Positions 1 to 7,681 of a DNA stretch of 64,000 nucleotides are shown in pieces. The DNA lies in contig NZ_CBDCBD010000002.1 in assembly GCF_965214215.1 (NCBI RefSeq), positions 372,001 to 436,000 of the forward strand. Reading direction: 5' to 3'. Position numbers and translations under genes: made by a program. Source of the stretch: Poriferisodalis sp965214215 (lineage in GTDB: Bacteria; Actinomycetota; Acidimicrobiia; Acidimicrobiales; Poriferisodalaceae). The notes below the pieces were generated by a model that saw only the letters and a program-made list of their open reading frames with translations, did not search any database and was not told the origin of the DNA. The stretch's first letter is position 1; each line of letters opens with the position of its first letter.

Positions 1-2
1 GA

Positions 3-227
3 GTCGACGAACTGGCGGCTTCCGTCGGCGAAGCCACGCGCTTCGTCGGCGATCCGCTCCCCGACCGTCCCTTCGTCGGCCACATGACGGTGGCCCGATT
101 CCGTAGGCGGCAGCCGTCGGCGGACTGGCCGCAGCTGAACGACGCGTTCGACGTATCGCACATCAGCTTGGTGGAGTCAACACCGTGGGGCGAGTACGCC
201 GACGTCGCGACGTTCCCGCTCCGCTAA
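3..227 (+). CDS. thpR: RNA 2',3'-cyclic phosphodiesterase (ThpR/LigT family), 3' part only
   Basis: The window opens inside this gene, so only the last 74 codons before a TAA are present. The fragment contains GHMTVARF, which fits the second HxTx(A/S)R motif of the 2H phosphoesterase superfamily, where the His and Thr act on cyclic phosphate or 2'-5' linkages. The end (SLVESTPWGEYADVATFPL) has the usual ThpR tail, in which a reporter strand (SLVES) is followed by an aromatic-rich closing strand. Family members are soluble, about 180-190 residues, and process RNA ends. The first HxTx motif lies upstream of the window, so activity cannot be judged. The family call rests on one motif plus the tail. 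Confidence 0.7.
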   Translation, partial: VDELAASVGEATRFVGDPLPDRPFVGHMTVARFRRRQPSADWPQLNDAFDVSHISLVESTPWGEYADVATFPLR

Positions 228-399
228 GAGCACGAGCGCAGAGGCCCTGCCTCCTCCGCAGCGGCCACAGCTGTCAGTCGGGATGTGACAGCCTGAGGCG
301 GCCGCAGTCGCCGATCAAGCAGGCCTGCACACAGACAGCCCGCAAATTGCGAGACTGGCAACCGCCAAGCGAACGACGGCAAGGGACACCAGAGCAGCC

Positions 400-504
400 A
401 TGGGACTTCACCACGTCGCATACGCAACCAAGGACTTGGAGGCGACGCACCGCTTCTATGAGGAGTTGATGGGTTTCCCACTGGTCCACGCCCAAACCGC
501 CTAG
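400..504 (+). pseudogene. N-terminal stub of a VOC (glyoxalase/dioxygenase-like) protein
   Basis: A 34-codon reading frame begins MGLHHVAYATKDLEATHRFY and ends at a TAG just before the next gene. HHVAY, KDLEATHRFYEELMGF is the first strand-helix unit of the vicinal oxygen chelate fold, with the metal-ligand His near the start. A whole VOC domain needs about 120 residues, and nothing downstream continues it in any frame because the next gene starts 12 bases after the stop. I read it as what remains after a deletion that joined a VOC gene to the dienelactone hydrolase gene. A translated leader peptide is possible but less likely. The 170 bases before it show no other gene. Confidence 0.6.
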
Positions 505-516
505 AGGATGAGCAAA

Positions 517-1284
517 ATGTCGAAGCAGCGCTACACCACCACGGTCGCGGAGGTCGATCTGACCACGGCCGACGGCACCATGAACTGCCACGTGATCACG
601 CCCGGGCGTGATGGGCAGCTGCGGGCTGTGATCGTGTACATGCCCGCGTCGGGCATCCGGCCCGAGCTGGTTGACATCGCGGGACGCATCGCCGCCATGG
701 GCTATGCCGTCGTTCTGCCGAATTCCTTCTACCGGCTGGCGCGACACGTCGACATCGACGCCAACCGGCTCGGCGACGACGACTATCTGCCCGTGCGCGA
801 ATTCATGATGGGCCTGGCGGGCAACATCACCAATCCCCGCATCATCGCCGACACCGGCGTCATGCTCGATTGGCTGGAATCTCGCGAGGGCATCGACGCC
901 GACCAGGTCGGCGGTGTCGGCTACTGCATGGGCGGGCGACTCGTGATGGCGGCCGCGAGCGCCTACCCGGATCGTTTCGCCGCCGCTGCGTCGCTGTACG
1001 GCGCAGGCATCGTGACCGATGAAGATGACTCGCCGCACCACAGACTCGCAGACGTGTCGGGCGAGCTGTACTTCGGCATTGCCGAAAACGACATCTACGT
1101 CAGCGACGAGGAAACAGCAGCGCTGAAGGCTCACCTGCCCACGACCGGCGTACGACACACCGTGGAGACCTATCCCGGCACGGAGCATGGCTTCGTCTTT
1201 CCCGAGCGCTACTGCTTCTCGCCCGAGGGCGCCGAACTGCACTACGAACGGCTCGCTGATCTCTTCGCCCGCAACCTGGGCTGA
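517..1284 (+). CDS. Dienelactone hydrolase family protein (alpha/beta hydrolase)
   Basis: This 255-residue protein has the dienelactone hydrolase layout. The nucleophile elbow is GYCMGG (Cys in place of Ser, as in true DLH), the acid is probably the Asp of IAENDIYV, and the catalytic His is in GTEHGF followed by FPERYCF. The family hydrolyses cyclic or activated esters in aromatic-ring breakdown; the substrate here is unknown. An ATG at 508 is in frame, but AGAGG at 503-507 lies nine bases before the ATG at 517, so I prefer 517, which gives an N-terminus MSKQRYTTT. It precedes the acyl-CoA dehydrogenase gene by 21 bases on the same strand, suggesting one transcript in a catabolic context. The protein is soluble with no signal peptide. 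Confidence 0.85.
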   Translation: MSKQRYTTTVAEVDLTTADGTMNCHVITPGRDGQLRAVIVYMPASGIRPELVDIAGRIAAMGYAVVLPNSFYRLARHVDIDANRLGDDDYLPVREFMMGLAGNITNPRIIADTGVMLDWLESREGIDADQVGGVGYCMGGRLVMAAASAYPDRFAAAASLYGAGIVTDEDDSPHHRLADVSGELYFGIAENDIYVSDEETAALKAHLPTTGVRHTVETYPGTEHGFVFPERYCFSPEGAELHYERLADLFARNLG

Positions 1285-1305
1285 GCGCGGAAACCCTCGC
1301 CGGTC

Positions 1306-2430
1306 ATGCCTGACTTCCTCGACGCCGAGCACACCGAGGTGCTGCGCAACGCCGAGCGCCTTGCCAGCGAGATTGCAGCGCTGGTCGATCAGCAGGCGCC
1401 AGGAGATCTCGCGGCAGCGATCCGGCAGGCCTCGCGAGCGGCAGGTGTGTTCGGCATGACCCAGCCGAGAGCCCTCGGCGGCAGCGAAGCCGGTTCGCTG
1501 GCGCTGGCCATCGTGCGTGACACGCTCGGCAGCCGCAATGCGGGCCACTTCCAGGGAATCTTCGGCCCCTCACCAGGAGTGCTCGCCAACGTCGACGAAC
1601 CACTGCGCTCGCAGTTTCTGTTGCCGTACCTGGCCGGAGAGATGCGCGGCGGCTTCGGTTTCACCGAGCCCGCCGATGCGCCACGGCACACCTGGGCAGT
1701 GCGCGACGGGGACGAACTGGTGATCAACGGACAGAAGTCGTATGTCACCGGCGGTGCCGATGCCGATTTCATCAACGCGCTGGTCGAGGTCGACCAGATC
1801 GGCCCGGCGATGGTGCTCATCGAGACCGCTCTGGCTGGCGTGACGCTCGAGAGGCGATTCGGCACGCTCGACGGCAGCCACCACGCCGTGTTCACGTTCG
1901 CCGACGTTCGAGTACCAGCCGCCCACGTCATCGGCGAGGCAGGGCGCGGCCTGCGACGGGCGCTCAGTCAGATCAGCGCCACCCGGATGGCTATTGCAGC
2001 CGACTGCATCGGCCAGTGCCGGTTCGCCATCGATCTTGTGGAGCAGTCGCTCGTCGAGCGAGCAAACCGCCGGGGCGATGCCGACGGCCCAGCACCCCCC
2101 GGAACCGACCTTGAGCGGGTGTCGCTCGGCAACATGCGGATCGCCGCCTACGCAGCTCGAAGCGCGCTCTACCGCACAGCGCGCCTGCTCGACGCCGGCG
2201 AGAACGCCGTCAACGAGGTGATGGCCGCCAAGTCGCTGGCAACCGAGACGTTGAGCCGGATCTGTGACGACGCAGTGCAGCTCGTCGGTGGAACGGCGTT
2301 GGTTGAGGGCCATCCGCTCGCCGACATCCTGCGACGAGTGCGGGCGCTGCGGCTCGCGGAGGGACCCACCGAGGTACTCGCCACCAACGTTGCACGCGGC
2401 CGGTTGGACCTCGGCCTCGGCCGGGTGTGA
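1306..2430 (+). CDS. Acyl-CoA dehydrogenase family protein
   Basis: This 374-residue FAD enzyme has the acyl-CoA dehydrogenase order: a helical N-terminal domain, a middle beta domain (GFGFTEPADA for FAD contact, INGQKSYVTGGADADF for the substrate side) and a C-terminal helical bundle. The motif RLAEGPTEVL near residue 350 holds the Glu usually acting as catalytic base in short- and medium-chain enzymes. Family members form an alpha,beta double bond in an acyl-CoA and pass electrons to ETF. The chain length is unknown. It follows the hydrolase gene by 21 bases, so both may be on one mRNA. The protein has normal length and intact motifs. Confidence 0.88.
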   Translation: MPDFLDAEHTEVLRNAERLASEIAALVDQQAPGDLAAAIRQASRAAGVFGMTQPRALGGSEAGSLALAIVRDTLGSRNAGHFQGIFGPSPGVLANVDEPLRSQFLLPYLAGEMRGGFGFTEPADAPRHTWAVRDGDELVINGQKSYVTGGADADFINALVEVDQIGPAMVLIETALAGVTLERRFGTLDGSHHAVFTFADVRVPAAHVIGEAGRGLRRALSQISATRMAIAADCIGQCRFAIDLVEQSLVERANRRGDADGPAPPGTDLERVSLGNMRIAAYAARSALYRTARLLDAGENAVNEVMAAKSLATETLSRICDDAVQLVGGTALVEGHPLADILRRVRALRLAEGPTEVLATNVARGRLDLGLGRV

Positions 2431-2467
2431 CTGCTGGCCCGCGTCTGAGAGCGCGAGGCCGTCGAAC

Positions 2468-2812
2468 TCAGTCCCAGCCGAGCTCGTGCAGGCGGTCGTC
2501 GTCGATGCCGAAGTGGTGCGCTATCTCGTGCACGACCGTCACCAGCACTTCTTCGACGACATCGTCGGGCGTCTCGCACATTTCCAGGATTGGCAGCCGG
2601 TAGATGATGATGCTGTCGGGCATCACCAGCCCGCCGTAGTCGTGGCGCTCGGTCAGCGGGATTCCCTCGTAAACGCCAAGCAGGTCCGGTTCGTCGCCCC
2701 TGTCCTCCACGAAGATGGCGACGTTGTCCATCAACGAGCGCAGCGAGTCGGGAATCTCCTCTAGCGCCTGCTCCACCAATTCGGCGAAGGGCGCCTCGTC
2801 CATTTCGAGCAC
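2468..2812 (-). CDS. Small metallopeptidase-family protein (zincin-like, DUF1025 type)
   Basis: This 114-residue protein contains HEIAHHFGIDDDRLHELGW at its C-terminus: an HExxH zinc site with a downstream Asp/His-rich stretch, the signature of the minimal zincin group found widely in actinobacteria (the relative in M. tuberculosis is, from memory, Rv3259). The middle part (GVYEGIPLTER, LPDSIIIYRLPI-like strands) matches that family. Length is normal. The substrate is unknown, and the family is named from structure more than shown activity. In many actinobacteria this gene sits beside the manB/DUF5719/fbiA cluster; here it stands apart, tail to tail with the acyl-CoA dehydrogenase. Confidence 0.85.
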   Translation of the reverse strand: MLEMDEAPFAELVEQALEEIPDSLRSLMDNVAIFVEDRGDEPDLLGVYEGIPLTERHDYGGLVMPDSIIIYRLPILEMCETPDDVVEEVLVTVVHEIAHHFGIDDDRLHELGWD

Positions 2813-2907
2813 GCCTCCATCCTGCCCCCGGGATCGACCCGCAGGGCACCACTCGAGGCCAGCAGCCGGTCTCGGCGGTGCCCGAAGGCCAGCACTAGGT
2901 TTCAGGC

Positions 2908-3519
2908 ATGCACGAGCTCGTCGTCACGGGGAACGATCCGGAGGCCGCTGCGGAAGTAGCGGCCAGCGTCGGCGGCGTGTGCTACGCGGCCGACCCCGAC
3001 GACCGCCGCGAACTGCCGTTTCGCACGCTGGTGCGCGCCATGACCGACTCCGCCGACGCGCTCACCCGCGCCGGCACAGTGGGTACCTACCTGGCGTTCT
3101 CACGCATCATCCGCGAGCGCCCCCTGGGGGCCGACCCCGGCGCGCCGTCACCGGGTTTGACCGCCATCTTCCCGATGGTCCATCACCCCGACTTGACCCA
3201 CGCCCAGGGTGACAGACACTGGCGCGACACCCACGCCCCGCTGGCGTTGAGGCATCACCCCGGCATGTGGGACTACACCCAGCTCAGCGTCGTCGCCACG
3301 CTCAACGGGCCGTCCTATGACGGCTTCGCCTTGGTCTCGTTCGCCTCGCAGGAGGACATGCGCGAGCGGTTCTTCGGCGACGACCACGACCGGGAGGTCA
3401 TCCGCGCCGACGTCGCGAAGTTCGCGGACATGCAGCGCTCGCCCCGCCGGGTGATCACGACAGAGACGATCTACCGCCAGCGGCCCCCGGTTCCCGCCGT
3501 CACTTGGCCGCACGACTAG
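2908..3519 (+). CDS. EthD domain-containing protein
   Basis: The 203-residue protein has an EthD-type ferredoxin-like fold in its C-terminal half. The cue is GDRHWRDTHAPLALRHHPGMWDYTQL, read in pieces as a DRHWRDTHAPL motif and a following HHPGMWDY, where EthD proteins carry a conserved His and Trp. Members take part in ether or polyketide degradation or act as small dimeric oxygenase-like enzymes, but most have no assigned reaction. The N-terminal 90 residues look like a degenerate copy of the same fold, which is common in this group. An ATG start follows CAGGC by a few bases, so ribosome-site support is weak. No operon partner is evident. Confidence 0.72.
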   Translation: MHELVVTGNDPEAAAEVAASVGGVCYAADPDDRRELPFRTLVRAMTDSADALTRAGTVGTYLAFSRIIRERPLGADPGAPSPGLTAIFPMVHHPDLTHAQGDRHWRDTHAPLALRHHPGMWDYTQLSVVATLNGPSYDGFALVSFASQEDMRERFFGDDHDREVIRADVAKFADMQRSPRRVITTETIYRQRPPVPAVTWPHD

Positions 3520-3585
3520 GTCGCTCGCATCCCCGCGAGCGAGACTCGGCCAGCCGAGCGCCATGAGCCCGCGAACGAGATCGTC

Positions 3586-4860
3586 ATGACCTCTGCGACC
3601 CATGCAGACTCATTCAGTCGCGCGCGACGGATCGTCACCCTGCTGACGCTGGCAGCGGCAGCGGGAGTGTCGCAGTCATTCGGTCGCTTTACCTACTCGC
3701 TGCTCTTCGCCGACCTGCGAGACGGGTTCAGCTTGTCCAACACGGTCGCCGGCGCACTCGGCTCGCTGAATCTGCTGCTGTATGTCGTGGGCTCGCTGGT
3801 CGTGGCGCTGACCGTGGGACGCACCGGCCTGAGCGGCGCTGTGCGCATCGGCGTCGCCGGGAACGTAGCCGGCTTGGCCCTGCTGGCATGGAGCCCGAAC
3901 GTGGGTGTCGCTGCCTTCGCGCTGGCGCTGACGGGCTTCTGCGCGGCCGGCGTGTGGGTAGGAACCCCCGGGCTCGCCGCCGAGCTGCTCGGGCCCGAGC
4001 GCCGAGGTGCTGCGGCCGGCTGGATGACGGGCGGCGTCGGCAGCGGCATGGTCGCGGCAGCCGCCATCGACGGACTTCTGAGCCGTCCCGACAGCGCTGA
4101 ACCTGGGGCGGCTGTGCCCGCCGCGGCGGATCTCAGCCATGTGCGCAACGTGTACCGGATTGAGTTCATCATTGGCGCAGCAGTCTTGGTCGCCCTCGCC
4201 GTCGCTGTGCGCAGATGGTCACGCACACCTGGTCGCACGGGATTCGGCGGCGCTCGCGCTGCACTCGCCAAAGTGCCCCAAGCCGGGCGGCTGATCACCG
4301 CCTACACGCTGCACGCCTTCGTGGTCACGACGGTGCTCACGTTGATCGTGGACCACCTCGAGGGCTACGCGGATCTCTTCGAAGCTCGGGACGCTGCGAT
4401 TGCCTTCTCGTCAATCGGCATCGGCAGCATCGCCGGCGGTCCGATCTTCGGGCGCTCAGCCGACCATCTCGGCAGGCGGCGCACCGCCACCATCGGGTTC
4501 GCGGTGTCGTTGATCTCCGTCGTGTTCATGACGGCATATCCCCTGCTCGCATTGGGCGGGCAGGCACTGGCGTGGGCCTCGGCGTTCATCTTCGGCACGG
4601 CGTTCACCGGCATCATCACCTCGATCGCAGCCCGGGTCAGCGACAACCTCTCGGGCGACGAATTCGGTGCCGCCTACGGGGTCGCCACGATCGTGTTCGG
4701 CCTCGGCCTGGCGGCGGGGCCGCCGCTCGGCGGCGCAACAGCAGACTGGTTCGACAGCTTCGGTCCCGCCTTCGGGCTCGCCGTCGCCGCCTGCGTCGCC
4801 GGCATCGCACTTACCGGCTGGGGAGACGACCCCCCTCCGGGCGGCGACGCGTGGATTTGA
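3586..4860 (+). CDS. MFS transporter (YbfB/YjiJ-like)
   Basis: This 424-residue polytopic protein has about twelve hydrophobic segments split by a central loop near residue 195-225. The start RIVTLLTLAAAAGVSQSFGRF and GRFTYSLLFADLR resemble YbfB/YjiJ-type major facilitators, and the second half carries GRSADHLGRRRT, the A-loop motif (GxxxDxxGRR) between helices 8 and 9. It should export or import a small solute in exchange for protons, but the substrate cannot be read from sequence. The gene runs toward a crotonase gene on the other strand, with a repeat element in the 92-base gap. The N-terminus follows the EthD gene by 66 bases. Confidence 0.85.
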   Translation: MTSATHADSFSRARRIVTLLTLAAAAGVSQSFGRFTYSLLFADLRDGFSLSNTVAGALGSLNLLLYVVGSLVVALTVGRTGLSGAVRIGVAGNVAGLALLAWSPNVGVAAFALALTGFCAAGVWVGTPGLAAELLGPERRGAAAGWMTGGVGSGMVAAAAIDGLLSRPDSAEPGAAVPAAADLSHVRNVYRIEFIIGAAVLVALAVAVRRWSRTPGRTGFGGARAALAKVPQAGRLITAYTLHAFVVTTVLTLIVDHLEGYADLFEARDAAIAFSSIGIGSIAGGPIFGRSADHLGRRRTATIGFAVSLISVVFMTAYPLLALGGQALAWASAFIFGTAFTGIITSIAARVSDNLSGDEFGAAYGVATIVFGLGLAAGPPLGGATADWFDSFGPAFGLAVAACVAGIALTGWGDDPPPGGDAWI

Positions 4861-4889
4861 ACAATCTGCACCCGTCCCCAGTTGTTGCC

Positions 4890-4950
4890 CGCTCTTGTTC
4901 GCTGCGCTCACGGGCCGCTCGAGCCACGGCTTCGCCTGCGGCTCAGCCTC
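4890..4950 (+). repeat. Dispersed intergenic repeat, family 2, copy 1
   Basis: The sequence from CGCTCTTG to GGCTCAGCCTC recurs, with changes, on the plus strand at 57234-57284 and on the minus strand at 47671-47711. The best shared part is ACGGGCCGCTC, then one changed base, then GCCACGGCTTCGCCT and GGCTCAGCC. GAGCC and GGCTC flank an inner GGC-TTC-GCC, so it can fold as a hairpin. It fills the gap between two convergent genes, where it might also serve as a terminator. Confidence 0.55.
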
Positions 4951-4952
4951 CG

Positions 4953-5852
4953 CTAGCTGAATTCGGGCTCGTCCCACCACGGGAAGTAGTCGGGCAGGTC
5001 CTGGGTCGGGCGCAGCGTGAATTCCGGCGGTCGCTTCTCGAGGAACGAGGTCACGCCTTCATGCGCGTCGGCGCCGCGCCCGAGGTGGTAGATCCCCCGC
5101 GAGTCGATCTTGTGAGCCTCCATCGGGTGATCGGCGGCCTGCATCCGCCACAGCATGTGGCGAATCACGGACACGGAAACCGCTGAGGTGTTCTCAGCGA
5201 TCTCGGCCGCAATCGCCCGGGCCGCGGGCAGCAGATCGTCAGGTTCGTGCAGGCTGCGCACCAGGCCGCCTTCGAGAGCCTCGTTGGCATCGAAGACGCG
5301 GCCGCTGAAGCACCACTCCAGCGCTTTCGACAGCCCGACCACGCGTGGCAAGAAATACGACGAACAGGCCTCGGGCACCAGTCCCCGCCGGGCGAACACG
5401 AAGCCGATGCGGGCTTTCGTGGACGCCAGCCGGATGTCCATCGGCAGCGTCATCGTGACGCCCACACCGACTGCAGGCCCGTTGATCGCAGCGATCAGCG
5501 GCTTGTTGCACTCATACAGGCGCAGCGTCAGCAGCCCCCCGCCGTCGCGCATCCATTCCATGTCGCCGCCGGAACTGCGTTCGGACGCCCGCACGGCCTT
5601 CTGCTCGTCGGTCTGGCTCTCGATGTCGAAGGTGCTGGAACCGCCGCTGAGGTCCGCCCCAGCGCAATACCCGCGACCCTCGCCGGTGAAGATCACAGCG
5701 CGCACGTCGTCGTCGGCATCGACTAGGTCGATGGCGTCCATCACGTCACGAAGCATCTGGCCGTTAAACGCATTCAACCGCTCCGGGCGATTGAGCGTGA
5801 TGGTCGCAACGTGGTCGTCAACTTCGTACAGGATCGTCTCGAACTCCGGCAC
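4953..5852 (-). CDS. Enoyl-CoA hydratase/isomerase family protein (crotonase fold)
   Basis: This 299-residue crotonase-fold protein has both oxyanion-hole segments: GRGYCAGADL near residue 60-70 and INGPAVGVGVTM near residue 125-135. VPEACSSYFLPR supplies an acidic residue where many hydratases have their second Glu, but the first Glu position is less clear, so hydratase, isomerase or another crotonase reaction are all open. The C-terminal EKRPPEF is typical of actinobacterial members. It acts on acyl-CoA in the cytosol. The gene lies 57 bases after ftsX on the same strand but is functionally unrelated to it, and a hairpin sits between. A second, distinct crotonase gene occurs at 57.3 kb. Confidence 0.87.
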   Translation of the reverse strand: MPEFETILYEVDDHVATITLNRPERLNAFNGQMLRDVMDAIDLVDADDDVRAVIFTGEGRGYCAGADLSGGSSTFDIESQTDEQKAVRASERSSGGDMEWMRDGGGLLTLRLYECNKPLIAAINGPAVGVGVTMTLPMDIRLASTKARIGFVFARRGLVPEACSSYFLPRVVGLSKALEWCFSGRVFDANEALEGGLVRSLHEPDDLLPAARAIAAEIAENTSAVSVSVIRHMLWRMQAADHPMEAHKIDSRGIYHLGRGADAHEGVTSFLEKRPPEFTLRPTQDLPDYFPWWDEPEFS

Positions 5853-5871
5853 TTCGCCCCCTGTCCTAGCT

Positions 5872-5905
5872 GCCGCCCTACGAGGCGGGCGGCGGTGTAG
5901 GCGGC
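5872..5905. terminator. Hairpin between ftsX and the crotonase gene
   Basis: GCCGCCCTAC and GTAGGCGGC pair with one bulged base around a G+C-rich loop. A TTTT run follows on the plus strand only; on the minus strand, where ftsX is transcribed, there is no T run. It may weaken read-through from ftsX, but the signal is not strong. Confidence 0.35.
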
Positions 5906-5909
5906 TTTT

Positions 5910-6803
5910 CTACACGTCGAGGAAGCGACTTGCTGCGAACGCTGAGCCGAGAATCCCGACGACGACGCCGGCGATCACGGTGACGAACACCACGGTCGTG
6001 AACTGACTGGACGTGACCACGAACGACCGGAAGAACGCCAAGATCTCCGAACGCGAGAACAGTCCCTCGACATGGCCTCGCAGCGCGCCCGCAGCAATCG
6101 CGCCGATGATGCCTCCGATGAGTCCATGCAGCATGCCCTCGAGCATGAACGGGAAACGGATGAAGCTGTTCGTGGCGCCGACCAGCTTCATGACCTCGAT
6201 CTCGCGCCGCCGGGCGAACATCGCCACGCGGATCGAGTTGAAGATGAGCATGACGCTGGCCCCAGACAGCACGATCGACAGCAGCAGAACGATGCCCTGG
6301 AACGAGGTGAACCAGGTCCGGATGGCGTCCACCTCTTCTCGACCGGTCTGGACCGACATCACGCCGGGCCGCTGGCGGAATTGTGCAGCCAGCGACTCGA
6401 TCAGCTCCGACTCGACCGAGCGGGGCACGACGCGGTACGACGCGGGCAACGCCTCAGGCGACACCTGAGCGAGCAGCTCGGGCTGGTCGGCCATCTGCTG
6501 GGATACCAGCGCGTAGGCCTCTTCAGAGCTGAAGAACTCGATGCGGTCGATCTCGGGATGACTCTGCAGCTCGATGCCGAGCGCATCGATCTGGCTGGGA
6601 TCGATCTGGGGGTTCAGAAACACCTCGAATTGGACGCCGCCCTCCCAGCGGTCAAGCGCGTTGCCGCTGGCATAGCCCGCCATCAGCCCCATGCCGACCA
6701 ACATCACACCAACAGCCACGGTGAGAATCGCGGCGAACGTCAGCGTGAGATTGCGCCGGATGTTGGTCCAGGTCTCCCGCGCGAAGTAGCGGATGCGGCT
6801 CAC
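5910..6803 (-). CDS. ftsX: Cell division protein FtsX
   Basis: This 297-residue membrane protein has the FtsX plan: a short cytosolic N-terminus, a first transmembrane segment at about 20-42, an outside domain of about 130 residues, then three more segments (about 175-195, 220-245 and 270-290). With FtsE it forms the FtsEX complex, which spans the membrane at the division site and turns on peptidoglycan hydrolases through the outside loop. The sequence RREIEVMKLVGATNSFIRFPF is the conserved coupling-helix region that contacts FtsE. Its ATG overlaps the ftsE stop in an ATGA, so translation is probably coupled. Length is normal for actinobacteria. Confidence 0.95.
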   Translation of the reverse strand: MSRIRYFARETWTNIRRNLTLTFAAILTVAVGVMLVGMGLMAGYASGNALDRWEGGVQFEVFLNPQIDPSQIDALGIELQSHPEIDRIEFFSSEEAYALVSQQMADQPELLAQVSPEALPASYRVVPRSVESELIESLAAQFRQRPGVMSVQTGREEVDAIRTWFTSFQGIVLLLSIVLSGASVMLIFNSIRVAMFARRREIEVMKLVGATNSFIRFPFMLEGMLHGLIGGIIGAIAAGALRGHVEGLFSRSEILAFFRSFVVTSSQFTTVVFVTVIAGVVVGILGSAFAASRFLDV

Positions 6804-7534
6804 GAATTGTCCCCATCGGCTGCCTCGAGCGCGGCAGCCTTCGCAGGCGCGGTCTCGGCGCCGTAGGCGCCACGCTGCTCATCACGCACAAGTTCGCCGT
6901 GCCGCAGCGCCACCACCCGGCGCCGCATGCGGTTCACAATCGCCTGATCATGCGTGGCCATGACCACGGTGGTGCCGGTGCGATTGATTCGGTCCAGCAG
7001 CGACGTAAGTTCCTCTGAGGTGTCAGGGTCGAGGTTTCCGGTGGGCTCGTCGGCCAGCAAGATGAGCGGCCGGTTCACAAACGCCCGGGCAACGCTGACC
7101 CGCTGCTGCTCGCCACCCGAGAGCTCATGGGGAAAGCGCCGGTGCTTATCCTCGAGGCCGACCAGCTCCAAGATGGCGGGGACTTGCGTGCGGATGACAT
7201 TTTCGGGACGACCGATGACTTCGAGGGCGAAGGCCACGTTCTGGTAGACGGTCTTGTTCGGCAGCAGCTTGAAGTCCTGGAAGACCGAGCCGATGTTTCG
7301 TCGCAGGAAGGGCACGCGCCAGCTGTTCAGCTTGGACAAGTCTTTGCCTGCCACGTGAATGTCGCCGTCGGTGACCTTCTCCTCACACGTCATCAGGCGC
7401 AGCATCGTGGACTTGCCCGAGCCCGACGGCCCTACGAGGAAAACGAACTCGCCCTTTTCGATGTTGAGCGTCACGGCGTTGACCGCCCGCGTCTCGCCCT
7501 TGTAGATCTTCGTGACGTTGTCGAAGCGAATCAT
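6800..7534 (-). CDS. ftsE: Cell division ATP-binding protein FtsE
   Basis: This 244-residue ABC ATPase carries Walker A GPSGSGKST, signature LSGGEQQRV and Walker B LILLADEPTGNLD, followed by the H-loop MATHDQ. The sequence after the start (MIRFDNVTKIYKG) and the strongly conserved SVFQDFKLLPNKTVYQNVAF mark FtsE rather than another exporter ATPase. The open frame reaches 46 codons further upstream, but GAGG six bases before the ATG at 7534 and the family's length support the shorter form. It works with FtsX in the next gene, which it overlaps by four bases, to energise cell-wall hydrolase activation. prfB lies upstream, an order common in actinobacteria. Confidence 0.95.
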   Translation of the reverse strand: MIRFDNVTKIYKGETRAVNAVTLNIEKGEFVFLVGPSGSGKSTMLRLMTCEEKVTDGDIHVAGKDLSKLNSWRVPFLRRNIGSVFQDFKLLPNKTVYQNVAFALEVIGRPENVIRTQVPAILELVGLEDKHRRFPHELSGGEQQRVSVARAFVNRPLILLADEPTGNLDPDTSEELTSLLDRINRTGTTVVMATHDQAIVNRMRRRVVALRHGELVRDEQRGAYGAETAPAKAAALEAADGDNS

Positions 7535-7681
7535 GCGCGCCCTCAGGTAGTGCAGCCGGTTTGTGCCCGCCGGCATCGCTGCACTGGATGCCGGCGAGTC
7601 GAATTTCAGCAGGGCCGTGTGAGAACAAGCTGAATCCAACGGTACGCCAGCAATCCGCCGAAACTCAGGCACCCCGAGTAC

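Noticed and set aside
274..1548. Long minus-strand open frame (424 codons) over the hydrolase and dehydrogenase genes
   Set aside because: It is antisense to two proteins with intact catalytic motifs, and its own sequence is Arg/Gly/His-rich without any domain. Long antisense frames are expected in G+C-rich codon usage.
2808..2850. Possible fifth copy of the family 1 element
   Set aside because: Only a short CTGCCCCCGGGATCGACCC-like stretch resembles the core. The paired arms and the CGCAACGTCGCAGA part are absent.
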